64,000 bases of DNA from Nelumbo lutea (lineage: Eukaryota > Streptophyta > Magnoliopsida > Proteales > Nelumbonaceae). Under the pieces are notes generated by a model. The model worked only from the letters and a program-made list of their open reading frames with translations, made no database searches and was not told the origin of the DNA. The translations under genes and the position numbers were made by a program. The stretch lies in NCBI GenBank assembly GCA_022828595.1, contig JAKGHH010000006.1, positions 17,480,499 to 17,544,498 of the forward strand, read 5' to 3'. Below, piece after piece: positions 35,825 through 46,200 of this stretch. The number at the start of each line of letters is the position of its first letter. Within the stretch, counting starts at the first letter, position 1.

Positions 35825-36142
35825 CCACCATGGAGCTCTTATGCTAAATTCTCTTCTTTCCAATCTGGGGGTCAAAATCCAATCACCACTAATTCTATAC
35901 TGTGATAATATTGGGGCCACGTATCTTGCAGCTCATCCCATTTTTCATGCCCGTACTAAACATATTGAGGTTAATTTTCATTTCCTTCGAGATCTTATTC
36001 TTAAGAAGTCTCTTATCGTGCGGTTCCTTCGCACATAGGACCAACTTGCTGATATTTTCACTAAGCTGCTCTCCTCTCACTGGTTCAAGTGGCTTCGATT
36101 CAAGATTCGAGTGCTTCCAGCCCACTTTTGCTTGAGGGGGCG
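35825..36142 (+). pseudogene. C2-a RNase H, 3' half
   Basis: The RNase H of C2-a continues after the nested element. LLSNLGVKIQSPLILYCDN, then [20 protein letters not shown] lie at about 35847-35972. After a TAG near 36038 comes DQLADIFTKLLSSHWFKW, then a purine-rich run CTTGAGGGGGCG (36131-36142) that acts as polypurine tract before the 3' LTR. Confidence 0.88.
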
Positions 36143-37017
36143 TATTGAGGAGTTGACCAACCCTAGCTCTCCTCCTCTTACCAAAGAGAGTTCTAGCCTT
36201 CCTACAAAAGAGAGCTCTAGAACTCTTACCAAAGAGAGCTCTAGATCTCCTACCAAAGAAGGCTCTAGTCTTCCTACTAAAGAAGGACCAACTACTATAC
36301 AAAGGATTCTTACTATAGAGAGATCAATCAAAGTAAAAAGGAAATTAACTCTCCTCTTAGGAAGTTTCCTACTGAAGCTCCTTCCTTATTTCTCTATTTC
36401 TATACTTGTAATTAGTGGTGGATTTGAGCCGAGCTGAGTTGAATAGTTTGAGGCTCGAGCTCGGCTTGAAACAGTTCTACAATGCTCGAGCTTAAGCTTG
36501 AGCTCGGTTCGAGCCAGAACCTTGAGCTCGAGCTTGGCTCGAGTAAAAAATTCATAAGCTTCAGCTCGATTTTGAGAAAAAAATGTTTTATAAAAATAAA
36601 AAATTATATATAAAAATATTTTTTATTTGATCTTTAAAAAATTAAGAATTATAATAATTAAAAATTATATGATTTTTATTATATATATTATTCTCTATAA
36701 TTTTATTATATATATCAAGCTAGCTCGCAAGCCTCACGAGCTGAGCTCTAGTAGGCTTGAGCTTGTCTCATTTCATAATCGAGCTAGTGAATTGGGCTCG
36801 GGCTCAGCTCGAAGCTCGGTAAATACCGAGCCGATCCAAGCTTTTCACGAGCCGAGCTCGAGCAATTCGTGAAAAGCTCGGCTCGTTGCCACCCCTACTT
36901 GTAATTATTTCCAATTTATTCTTTATTATTCTTGTATATATTCAGACTTCTACAATCATTCAATTTAGTGAAATTTGACCCATTCTTTGAAGACTAGTCT
37001 CTTCTTTTACTTTAACT
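36143..37017 (+). repeat. C2-a 3' LTR interrupted by a MITE
   Basis: It begins TATTGAGGAGTTGACC and ends TTTACTTTAACT. Without the MITE and one 8-bp duplication it is about 382 bp, like the 5' LTR (390 bp), from which it differs by scattered substitutions and small indels. ATCAC follows. Confidence 0.87.
36405..36905. mobile_element. hAT-type MITE with 8-bp target duplication
   Basis: The element is 36413-36897 (485 bp). It starts TAGTGGTGGATTTGAGCCGA, and its end, reversed, reads TAGGGGTGGCAACGAGCCGA. It is flanked by the perfect duplication CTTGTAAT at 36405-36412 and 36898-36905. An 8-bp duplication and TAGGG-type ends are hallmarks of hAT transposons. The interior is AT-rich between arms full of GAGCTCGAGC and no transposase is encoded, so it is non-autonomous. 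It is younger than the C2-a insertion. Confidence 0.88.
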
Positions 37018-37022
37018 ATCAC

Positions 37023-37624
37023 AGTAAGGGATCACAAAGCCTTATCCCAAGATCAATTCTTTAGCTATTGTTCTCTTATAATTAGAAAGATCTCTGTGGT
37101 ACTGCCTCAGTTATGAATTATGATGGGAGGAGCAAGATTGGAAACCCTCAAGTAAATGGAATAGATGGAGCTATATAGAATTCACAGTTACCCAGAGCTC
37201 AGTGGAAGTGGGAATGGAGCAATTTATCTACAATGAGACGTTATAATAGGAACAGGCATAGTGGAAGAAGTCCATGCTTCTCTAGATGATGTCGAACTAC
37301 AGATTTCTTGAACATTTAAACTCCAGTTATTATAACTGGAAGTGATTCATCATTCATCGTTCTTGTTTGAGATGGTGGCTGGGTGGAATCGGTAATGATT
37401 TTTATTAATTAAGCATATCTACAAGGAATTGAATTTGTTTTAGAAGATGGGATTGCAAGTGCTGATCGGAATTTAGAACTCGTTGTTGTATTGGTAGGAC
37501 AGGGATGTTTAATTTGGACAAATCCCATTTTTGATTTTCCATTAAGAGGCATGGACTAGATCAGTACCGTAAGAGATGATGACAATAAGCTGACTGAAGA
37601 CTTAAAGCAGAGTTACATAGGCCA
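37023..37624. other. Host sequence left of SAUR duplication arm A
   Basis: About 600 bp lie between the C2-a target duplication and the first position that aligns with arm B. I recognise no gene, repeat or retrotransposon motif here. Confidence 0.4.
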
Positions 37625-38031
37625 CGAGGAGGGACATGGCTCATGGTGTTATGGTTGCACATGGCTTTGCTGTGTGGACTGGTTGTCCCCTTTTTCAGTT
37701 TTGAGGTGCAATTTGGTTATCATGAAGACTGTTATATATATGTGTCAGCACATTGTATTTGACTCGTGCATAAGCAAGAGACAACGCATGTGGGTGTTTT
37801 GCTCTCAAACTATATAATGATACAATCGCAAGATATTAACCAGAAACCAGGAATGAACTATTTACATTAAGGGATTACAATGCCATGGGTTGTCAATGGA
37901 AAGGATATTTAGGCGATATACAATCAATCAGTTGTCCACTCTTCATGTCTACTCAAGTGGGTTCAGTGGGACATGAAACAATTTAATATTGGTAGGTTAA
38001 GGCCTCTCAACAAATTTTAGAAAATGGGTTA

Positions 38032-38064
38032 AAAGGCAAAATCATGTGATTTCACATGTAGCAT
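38032..38064 (+). promoter_or_regulatory. Conserved upstream block of SAUR at 38334
   Basis: AAAGGCAAAATCATGTGATT, then TCACATGTAGCATG. It is shared with 54921-54948 and 16711-16746 at the same distance from the ATG (about 270-300 bp). CATGTGATTTCACATG is an imperfect palindrome. Confidence 0.5.
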
Positions 38065-38179
38065 GTCTCTTAGAAGATAGCCCTAATATGAATAAATGTG
38101 GGCTCTCCTACTAGCCACTCTTTTGAGAACGGCCTTCAGACCACACCATTTCCTTTCTCGTCTACCCCTCTCTCTCTCT

Positions 38180-38188
38180 ATATATATA
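38180..38188 (+). promoter_or_regulatory. TATA box of SAUR at 38334
   Basis: ATATATATA follows a CT-rich run, about 150 bp upstream of the ATG. The counterpart in arm B is at 54796-54804. Confidence 0.65.
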
Positions 38189-38333
38189 CGTGTACACATG
38201 CTAAGGGAAAGTGCATCTTTCTTTTCCAACTTCCAATAGATCTATTAGTGTTGACGCTCTCTGTGTTTTCTATTACCAACTTCCTAGATCAATAATTTGT
38301 GAATCCTTCTTTTGCCAAGTAACCTTGAAAACC

Positions 38334-38642
38334 ATGGGTTTCCGCTTGCCTGGTTTGCTTTACACAAAGGAGATTCTTCGCCGCTCTCTTTCAGGAGGGA
38401 GGAACCAATCGCTTTGGTCAACAACAGCCAATGTTCCCAAGGGTCATTTGGCAGTTTATGTAGGAGAAGCAGAAAAGAGGAGGTTTGTTATTCCAGTATC
38501 CTACTTGAGTCATCCTTCATTCCAAGAATTGTTAGGTCAGGCCGAGGAAGAGTTTGGGTTTGATCATCCAATGGGTGGCCTAACGATTCCTTGCAAAGAA
38601 GACACTTTCATCCACCTTTTGAATGGATTGTTAGAGGAGTAA
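38334..38642 (+). CDS. SAUR: SAUR-family auxin-responsive protein (intact)
   Basis: This is a 102-residue intronless protein and the best-preserved host gene in the window. The start is ATG at 38334 (CCATGGGT context, [19 protein letters not shown]). The open frame extends upstream to 38211, but no SAUR has such an extension and the paralogue at 54653 starts at the same Met. The auxin-inducible domain runs from [18 protein letters not shown] (about residue 39) through [20 protein letters not shown] to [19 protein letters not shown], ending [10 protein letters not shown]. No signal peptide or membrane segment is visible. By family, it probably acts in auxin-driven cell expansion through PP2C.D phosphatases; this is inferred from similarity to the SAUR19-24 type. 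It has a TATA box and a conserved block upstream. It has an inverted paralogue in arm B. Confidence 0.95.
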   Translation: MGFRLPGLLYTKEILRRSLSGGRNQSLWSTTANVPKGHLAVYVGEAEKRRFVIPVSYLSHPSFQELLGQAEEEFGFDHPMGGLTIPCKEDTFIHLLNGLLEE

Positions 38643-39349
38643 CATAAGATCATCAGAAAAGCCAGTGGTGGAGAATTTCCTTTGATTGTCAATCTATGCC
38701 ACAAGCTCCGTAGGCTCATCATAAGCTCAAAGGGCTGCAGCTTTGGATCCAAAACAATGATTCTTCATTCAGAGCTAATGGAGGATTGGCCAGCATTAAA
38801 TCCATACTCTCCAATTTTCTAGCTTCTGATGAAATGAAAAGACATTGCAATTAAAGTTAAGGAGGGGATTGAGATTGAAACCAATGTCCCTATTTTTTCC
38901 AAAGTATATTGTTGACATTTCAACATTGTAAATTTACATTCTGTATAGCACCAGGGAGAATTTCTCCCAACGGTAATTGAAAATACCATTCAATATCAAA
39001 TCTTCTTTTTCCATCTCTTATTAGATCTAAATCTGTATATATAATTTTTTAAATTATTGGCTTTGTTCACTTATGTTTGGATTTGCAACTTCTTAATCAT
39101 CTCGTAGATTATAGAGCATTGACAACGTTGATCCACAATGACTATGGGACCGAATATCTAGTTGTACACAAACACCATCACATGGGTTTGCTGCCCTTTA
39201 CATTGTGTCGGTGAATGGATAGAAAGAGAGTAAATCTGTTGCATTAATCGTTGATGAGAAATGTCCACAAACAGAACCGAAGAGCAAAAACCAACACATT
39301 TTGTGATTAATGAAATTGTAGGTCTCTTCATTCACCCAGTTGTCAAGTA
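38643..39349. other. 3' flank of SAUR in arm A, including the empty LTR site
   Basis: This non-coding flank aligns with 51800-52003 plus 53928-54347 of arm B. At 39030-39050 the sequence AGATCTAAATCTGTATATAT is uninterrupted, whereas arm B has a 1.9-kb solo LTR at the matching point. No gene was seen. Confidence 0.7.
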
Positions 39350-39775
39350 ATCAATTCATCCCTCTTTAATTATATCACTAGCGATCACCCGAGCAATGCA
39401 CGGGCTACTGTTTAAAAATGTGTATTGTTCCAAAGAAGTACATGCATTAACTGCTCAACATGAGAACCAATTAATAGTAGTTCAGTTTGTATATTCTATA
39501 GCTAATTGTAGTGGAGGCCTGGGATCTGAGCCCGAATTTCCTGCCCACGTTTATCACAACCATACATGGAGAACATCTCATCCTCTGCATAGTATTATGC
39601 ACGGGGAGATGTTCCCAATTCACGAGTTCCTGGGATCTAGCCTATTGCCACCAGGGTTGGGAACATCTCCCAACCATACATGGCTTCCCTTGTTTAAAGA
39701 CAATAAATGTATTTAGCATGAGATCAATAACAAATTTAAGAAGGAAAAACAATTTCCAAATTCAACTAATGAAGT
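39350..39775. mobile_element. Arm-A-specific insertion, possibly Helitron-like
   Basis: About 420 bp are absent from the corresponding place in arm B. Near its left end it carries CACCCGAGCAATGCACGGGCT, a hairpin-forming string (stem around CCCG/CGGG and TGCA) of the kind seen at the ends of plant non-autonomous Helitrons. A left TC and a right CTAAT near 39767 fit Helitron ends, but the borders cannot be placed exactly. There is no target duplication and no helicase. Confidence 0.35.
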
Positions 39776-40373
39776 TGTTATTGCCAAATAAGAGGCCGAG
39801 GGCAATATGGTAATATCCTTATCGTCCGCGGCCGACTGGCCCAATCTGTAAACAAGGAAAGAGCACACGTTAGAGGCCCTGAGTGTTATCCCACGGTTGG
39901 AGACACCGACGATCAAGTTAGCCAAATACTCAAAGAGAGGTCGGACCAGGCAAGAGATGAGGGCTCAGAGCTTAGTCCTTAATGACCATGGATGATTCTC
40001 TTTAGATTTTGAATGTGCTTACCTTGAGGTGCGGCCTGGATTTGATCTAGCTGATGTCATGTGGCACGATCTAAGGCTTGCCAAGTATCTCTACATCACT
40101 TGCCCCCCACTCTCGAGGTCGTAGTGGTTGAGATTAGATGGCATGTTGTGTGGAGGCCTCAACTTCGGCCGAAGAGAGTACTGTGGAGTTGCGTGGAGGT
40201 GTCTGCCTAGGGTGTAGAGGACTCTTCTTGGTGAATGCTTGGTGACTACTACATTGCTCGCCCTCCATCTCAATGAAGGATTCTTACAGGCCAAGAATAC
40301 GGGTGTCGATGTCATTTGGTGGAGGTCCTATGTGGGATGGGTGTTGGTGTGGACTGGTCGAGGTTGTGCGTGC

Positions 40374-41888
40374 TGATAAGTATAACTATATAACCCTAGT
40401 AAGTGCACTAGTTATCAAGTAATATAAAGATATCATTTCGACGAGGATTTAACAAAATAAGTATTAGAACCATAGCTTCCCTCAATTATTTGAACAGCCA
40501 AATTTTAACAATAGAAACTACTGAAAATTAAAGATAAAAAGAAAGAACATAAATAAAAACAAAGGCAATCAACGGCTGAACTTGCAACGATTTAATTGAA
40601 AGCGCTAGGACTATTAGTCCACCTAACCATCCCAATGAACATTGATTTATTAAATTAACCAAGATGATATATTATTTTCACAAGCTAAAGTCTTTCCTAA
40701 TTTATCTGATATTCCCTCCCAAAATATATCAGACCTACTTCTATCAAGTAACCCTTCGATCCCTCCATTAGAATTCTGGAGATAGAAAGTGCATTAAGTT
40801 CTATGAAAAACCTGTGTCATCATATGAATCATGTATATATATTCCTATATACCATTCAATTCACACTATGAATTATTTAGTTTTTTATATGAATTTCCCT
40901 TTTGGTTCATTCATATAAACCAAATCAACTAGGAGGTGGCCAAGCTCCTAATTGCATTATGCATAATAACTCATAGACAATATGAAAATAAAAACAGCTT
41001 GGCTGAATTAAATAGAAATCAATCAATGGTCGTGGTTAGGCTTTCCACAGCCCTAGCTACAAATATATTAGTTCATGATAAAGGAAATTAAACAAACAAG
41101 GTATAAGAAAGAACTCATGATGTTGCCCCTTGAGGTTGAGATCGATGAACTTCTTCTCCTTGCCGCCGCCTTCCTCCTTTTCTCCTCCTGCGTTGCTGAC
41201 TGCCTTCTTGAAGGCTGAAGCTCTCTTGGAGGATTTCTCCTTGATTGCTCCAAAGATTGATTCATGCCTTGGTGCTAGTCCACCCCCCCTCCCCCCTTTA
41301 TATAGCTTTAGGAGGAGGGGTTGTTTTCAATTCCTTCTTAGAGTTCTTCCTCAAAAATAGAAAGTCCTAATCTAATCCTATCCTTATCTCTTATCTAGTA
41401 ATCTCAATCTCCTTTATCTTTCTAGAATTACATCAGAAAGTTAAATCTGATAGGACTCTTTGTAGTTTCTTATTCTTGCATTCGTATTAAGCTTCCTCAA
41501 CGAATTAGGCCGCTGCAAGGCTTCTCTGCGAGTTGGGCTTCTGCTGCGAACTGGGCTTCCCTATGAATTTGCTCAAACTTTGGGCCCGATTTTGACTTAG
41601 ATGCACCTTGAATTTATTAAAACTCAAAACATGAACATTGTAAAGTTCTTCCTTATCTTTCCAATTCATCTTGAATTATCTCAATCGGAGTCCGGATTGG
41701 AGAGTTATGCCCAGATTACTAAGCGGCATTGAAACTGTGCAAAATTACCCGATTAGCCTTGTTTTTCTCTTGAGGCCTTCTTTCATGCCCTGAATCGAAA
41801 TACAAGAATAAAGACTCCAATCAAGTACTAATTAAGTATAAAAGACTGTATATTAGGGATAAAAATATGATAATTTTTATTCTTATCA
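40374..41888 (-). repeat. G2 3' LTR (1515 bp)
   Basis: It runs TGATAAGTATAACT to TTTTATTCTTATCA, with 7-bp inverted ends TGATAAG/CTTATCA. It is preceded (in element sense) by the polypurine tract at 41889-41900. The LTR meets arm A DNA exactly at 40373. The frames at 41068-41360 read both strands of a simple-repeat-like stretch and are rejected. It shares a 3'-end block (AAATCCTCGT...TAGTGCACTT) with family G1. Confidence 0.88.
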
Positions 41889-43253
41889 AATCCCCCCATA
41901 CTTAAACCTTGCCCGTTCTCAGGCAAGACAAAATTCAAGCGAAAATAAAACAAGAACAAACTAACTATCCTACTGAATTTTAAACTCACTCCTAACATGA
42001 TGCTTGCCCTTAAGCATACCTTAAGACAAACTTAATAATCTTTCCATTTTCCACTTCTTTCTCCTCTTTAGCTCATCAAGGAACAATCTCAAATCACCAT
42101 TCCTCTTGAACCCAAGTCAAATCAACAATCAAGGAAAGCAATCATTCCACAAAATGAACTTTTTTGGACTAAAACAAGCACTCATCAATCAAAATGCAAC
42201 AAGATTCAAATACCCTCTCATTGTTTTCACTCTATGCACTCATAGTTTTTTTAAGGTACCATTAGACTCTCAAGTCAAAACAAGGAATGTTATCACCATA
42301 AGCTTACTTATGTATCACATCTCCACTACTGAGCATGAGTTCAATGTATTAAAAATCAAAAGGTGAAATGGGGCTTGGGGTTCTAGAGGTGAGTGCATTT
42401 TATGCTCCATCTCACCCTTTTCTTTCGCTTCTAGGGGTGAGTGCATTTTATGCTCCATCTCACCCTTTTCTTTCGCTTTTAGTGTGAGTACATTTTATGC
42501 TCCATCTCACAGTAGTCACAATTTTTTTTTAATACAAACAACTTGCACTGTCCCTTTTAAAATTTCACAGGAGCACTACCATTTTCATTATAATCCATGA
42601 ACTCATTAATGTGGTCTCAAAATGCATAACAAAGCAAGTTCTAGAATAATCAAACCATATTTGATAATCACTCAATCAAAAAGTAATTAGAGCAAGATGT
42701 TCATTGGCTCAAAAGCTCACATAAGGGTTAAATTTGTATTGAATCTTTCCTATTGGTCATTCAAAATAATGAAGTACCTATCGTAGCCAAAAAATTCAAT
42801 TATTCATGCTTGTATCCTATCTTGTCTATTCAACCTAAGCACATAATTCATGATAACTTCAAATCATTCAAAAATAAGATTCTAGGGAGCAGAAATTTCA
42901 AAAATAAAAGTTAAAAAGTGATGATCGAAGCATGTTAGAGTTAACCCAAAAATTATCAAGTTCCCTCCCCCACACTTAAGGTATACATTGTCCTCAATGT
43001 ATCAAGCTCACCCATGACCTTGTATAGAATAGAAAAATTTGAGGGGAAATTCCCTGAACGCCAAGTGGGGAGGATTGTTGAAATCCTATCGATGCGAAAT
43101 AAGCTGCCAAACATGACCATGTTCAAAAAAAAAATCACAGCCATAAATAACTACTAACTAACAATTAAAATAACTGAAACAATAATCAAACTTAATGGGT
43201 TGCCTCCCACAAGCTCTCCTTTTAAGTCGTGAGCTTGACTTTGCTACTTTCTT
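41889..43253 (-). other. G2 polypurine tract and 3' non-coding region
   Basis: It starts (in element sense, at its right end) after integrase and finishes with GTATGGGGGGATTT against the LTR. A 48-bp tandem repeat of almost three units lies at 42381-42513. No env-like or other ORF is supported. Confidence 0.75.
42381..42513. repeat. 48-bp tandem repeat (about 2.8 units)
   Basis: Units start at 42381, 42429 and 42477, each containing GAGTGCATTTTATGCTCC then ATCTCACCC. The first two are nearly exact; the third is diverged and shorter. It lies within the G2 3' non-coding region. Confidence 0.88.
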
Positions 43254-46200
43254 TCATGGTTGATGCAGGGAAAGAGTGCACCCATAGTGAATATGCTGCT
43301 CTCCTTCGATATAATTCTTCAAACGCTGCCCATTTACCTTGAGTGTTCCTCCCTTTCCATTGTGCAATTCAAGCACTCCATGAGGTAATACCTTAGCCAC
43401 TACAAATGGTCCATTCCACCTGGTTTTCAACTTTCCAGGAAATAGCTTGAGACAAGAATTAAAGAGCAAAACTTTGTCTCCCTCCTTAAACTCCTTCCTT
43501 GCAATACGGGAGTCATGCCATGCTTTGGTTTTTTCTTTGTAAGTCTGGGCATTCTCATACACTTGATTCCTCCATTCTTCAATTTCGTTGAGCTGAAGTT
43601 TTCTTTTATCACCTGCATAACTCAAATCGAAATTCAAAAATTTGATAGCCCAGTAAGCTTTATGTTCCAACTCAACAGGTAGATGGCACGCTTTGCCGAA
43701 AACTAATTGATATGGGGACATACCAATTGGGGTTTTGAATGCAGTACGGTAAGCACAAAGTGCATCATCTAATTTTAAGGACCAATCTCTTCTAGATGTG
43801 CTAACTGTCTTTTCTAAAATCTGTTTCAATTCTCTATTAGAAACCTCTACTTGGTCGCTAGTCTAAGGGTGGTAGGGGGTTGCAATTCTATGCGTAACAC
43901 CATATTTGTTCAGCAAGTGCTCGAACTGTTTATTACAAAAATGCTTCCCCCCATCACTTATGATAGCTCTGGTTGTTCCAAAATGAGTGAATATAAATTT
44001 TTTTATAAATTTAATAACAACCCATGCATCATTAGTTGGGTATGCACATGCTTCCACCCATTTACTCACATAATCCACAGCCTATGATTTATTAACAGAC
44101 TTAGGAAAAGGCCCCATGAAATCGATGCCCCAAATATAAAAAATTTCACAAACAAGAATATTGTTCAAGGGCATCTCATTTCGATGGGAGATATTACATG
44201 TCCTTTGACAATGATCGCAAGCACTTACATAAGAGTAAACATCCTTGAAGAGTGAAGGCCAGTAAAAACCGCTCTAAGGAATTTTTGAAGAAGTTCTTGA
44301 TGCTCCATGGTGACCTCCTGCTTCCTTGTCATGGTAGAAACTATAACACTCTGCACTTCCTCCTTAGGAATACATCTCCTTATCATTCCATCCCCACAAA
44401 TTTTTTAAAGTTAAGTTTTATCCCGCAAGTAATGCTTCACATCAGAGAAAATTTTCTTTTTCTGTTGATATGTCAAGTGAAGTGGCACCACTTTTCCTAC
44501 TAGAGAATTAGAAAAATCAACAAACCAAGGTTCATTATTTATGTTAATCGCATACAATTGCTCATTTGGGAATTCATCATGCAATGGTAAATCATTAATA
44601 TTTTCAACATAATTTTCATCAAGCCTTGATAAATGACCAGTTACTGTATTTTCACTACCCTTTTTATCCTTAATTTCTAGATCAAATTCTTGAAATAGCA
44701 GAATCCATCGTAGTATCCTGGGCTTTGCATCTTTTTTAGCAAGTAGATACCTCAAGGTGGCATGATCAGTGAACACAATGACTTTAGACAAGAGCAAATA
44801 AGATCTGAACTTTTCAATAAAAAATACGACTGCAAATAATTCCTTTTCAGTAGTGGAGTAATTTCTTTGTGCTTCATTCATGGTCCTACTTGCATAGTAA
44901 ATGGTATGAAATTTCTTATATTTTCTTTGCCCTAAAACTGCACCTAAAGTATCATTACTTGCATCACACATGATTTCCAAAGGTAATTCCCATATAGGGG
45001 CTGATACAATGGGGGCTTGAATCAATTTTTCCTTGAGAGTGTTGATTGCATGCAAACAATCATCATCAAATTCAAAAGGTACATCCTTAATTAGAAGACT
45101 TGTCAAGGGTTTAGCTATTTTAGAAAAATCCTTAATGAATCATCTATAAAAACCTGCATGCCCAAGAAAACCCCTCATGATTGAGGTGGAGGAAGCTTTT
45201 CAATCAGTTCTACTTTAGCTTTATCCACTTCGATGCCCTTGGATGACACTTTATGTCATAGAACTATTCCTTCCTTAACCATGAAATGACATTTTTCCCA
45301 ATTCAAAATAAGGTTAGATTCCTCACATCTTTGAAGAACTTGTTCTAAATTATGTAAACACACATCGAATGATGATCCATAAATGGAGAAATCATCAATG
45401 AAATTGCCAAATAAAGGCATCATGCAACGCTGGAAGGTAGCAGTGCATTACACAGTCCAAATGGCATTCTCCGAAATAAGAATGTTCCATATGGGCAAGT
45501 AAAGGTAGTCTTCTCCTGATCTTCAAGTGCAATGGATACTTGAAGATAACTAGAGTAACCATCTAAGAAAAAATAGTATTCATGCCTTACAAGTTTTTCT
45601 ATCATAACCATCTAAGAAAAAATAGTATTCATGCCCTACAAGTTTTTCTATCATAAGCATCTAAGAAAAAATAGTATTCATGCCCTACAAGTTTTTCTAT
45701 CATTTGATCAATAAATGGCAAAGGGAAGTGATCTTTCCTAGTAGCCTCATTCAATTTTTGATAGTTTATGCACACCCTCCAGCCAGTTATTGTTCTTGTG
45801 GGAGTCAATTCATTATTTTCATTTAAAATTACTATGGTCCCACCCTTTTTTGGTACAACTTGAATAGGACTTACCCATGACGAATTAGAGATCGGGTAGA
45901 TAAAACCTAGTTCAAGCCATTTAAGAATTTATGTCTTCTCTACATGTTGCATTTTAGGATTTGACCTTCTTTGTGGTTGTGCCTTGGGTTTGCAGCCTTC
46001 TTCCATCAAGATTTTGTGCATACACACCAAAGGCTTAATCCCTTTTAAGTCAGCGATGCTCCATCCGATAGCCAATATATGTTGCTTGAGCACCCTTACC
46101 AACTTTTCCTGTCGGAGACTTGTCAAACCAGAAGAAATAGTTACAGGTAAGGTGGAACTTTCTCCCAAAAATATATATTTCAAATGAGAAAGTAAAGGTT

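Larger units (their letters stand above)
22733..35829 (-). mobile_element. C1-e: Copia element nested in C2-a, with CCACC target duplication
   Basis: It lies between CCACC at 22733-22737 and CCACC at 35825-35829. On the minus strand, the 5' LTR is 33876-35824, the primer site 33863-33874, the long leader 32065-33862, and gag 31253-32064. The 3' LTR begins at 22738 but is interrupted at 23991 by G1-b. Protease, integrase, RT, RNase H and the remaining 3' LTR are absent: at about 31083 the G1-b RNase H sequence runs straight into C1 leader. The surviving parts of the two LTRs are nearly identical by eye (for example the first 150 bases), so the insertion is relatively recent. Confidence 0.9.
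20622..37022 (+). mobile_element. C2-a: RE1-like Copia element hosting nested insertions
   Basis: This is a complete outer frame: target duplication ATCAC (20622-20626), 5' LTR 20627-21016, primer site 21017-21029, a gag-RT remnant up to 22737, a nested C1 element 22738-35824, the RNase H end 35825-36142, 3' LTR 36143-37017, then ATCAC again (37018-37022). The LTRs begin TA and end CT instead of TG and CA. The coding region at 22737 and 35825 becomes continuous if the nested element and one CCACC copy are removed, which proves the two halves belong together. Besides the nest, it has an internal deletion of protease and integrase near 21670. It cannot move by itself. Confidence 0.9.
37625..40373 (+). 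repeat. SAUR inverted duplication, arm A
   Basis: This arm aligns in reverse orientation with about 51020-55185. Shared blocks include GAGGTGCAATTTGGTTATCA (37702 / 55120), the SAUR promoter and coding region, the 3' flank, and CTCAAAGAG...AAGAGATGAGGGCT (about 39930 / 51500). The far end, GGGTGTTGGTGTGGACTGGT (about 40340 / 51085), stops at the G2 LTR at 40374. Arm A has an additional segment at about 39350-39775. Arm B has a solo LTR and lacks about 85 bp near 37805-37890. Confidence 0.85.

Noticed and set aside
38211..38333. N-terminal extension of the SAUR at 38334
   Set aside because: It has no family counterpart and would include the region just below the TATA box. The paralogue and family start at the MGFRLP methionine.
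38643..38960. DST mRNA-instability element expected in SAUR 3' UTRs
   Set aside because: Only a weak ATTCTGTAT near 38938 was seen; the paired GGA and ATAGAT parts are not in the right spacing.
45557..45703. CRISPR-like or satellite array
   Set aside because: There are only three contiguous units without spacers, lying inside a retrotransposon RT gene of a plant.
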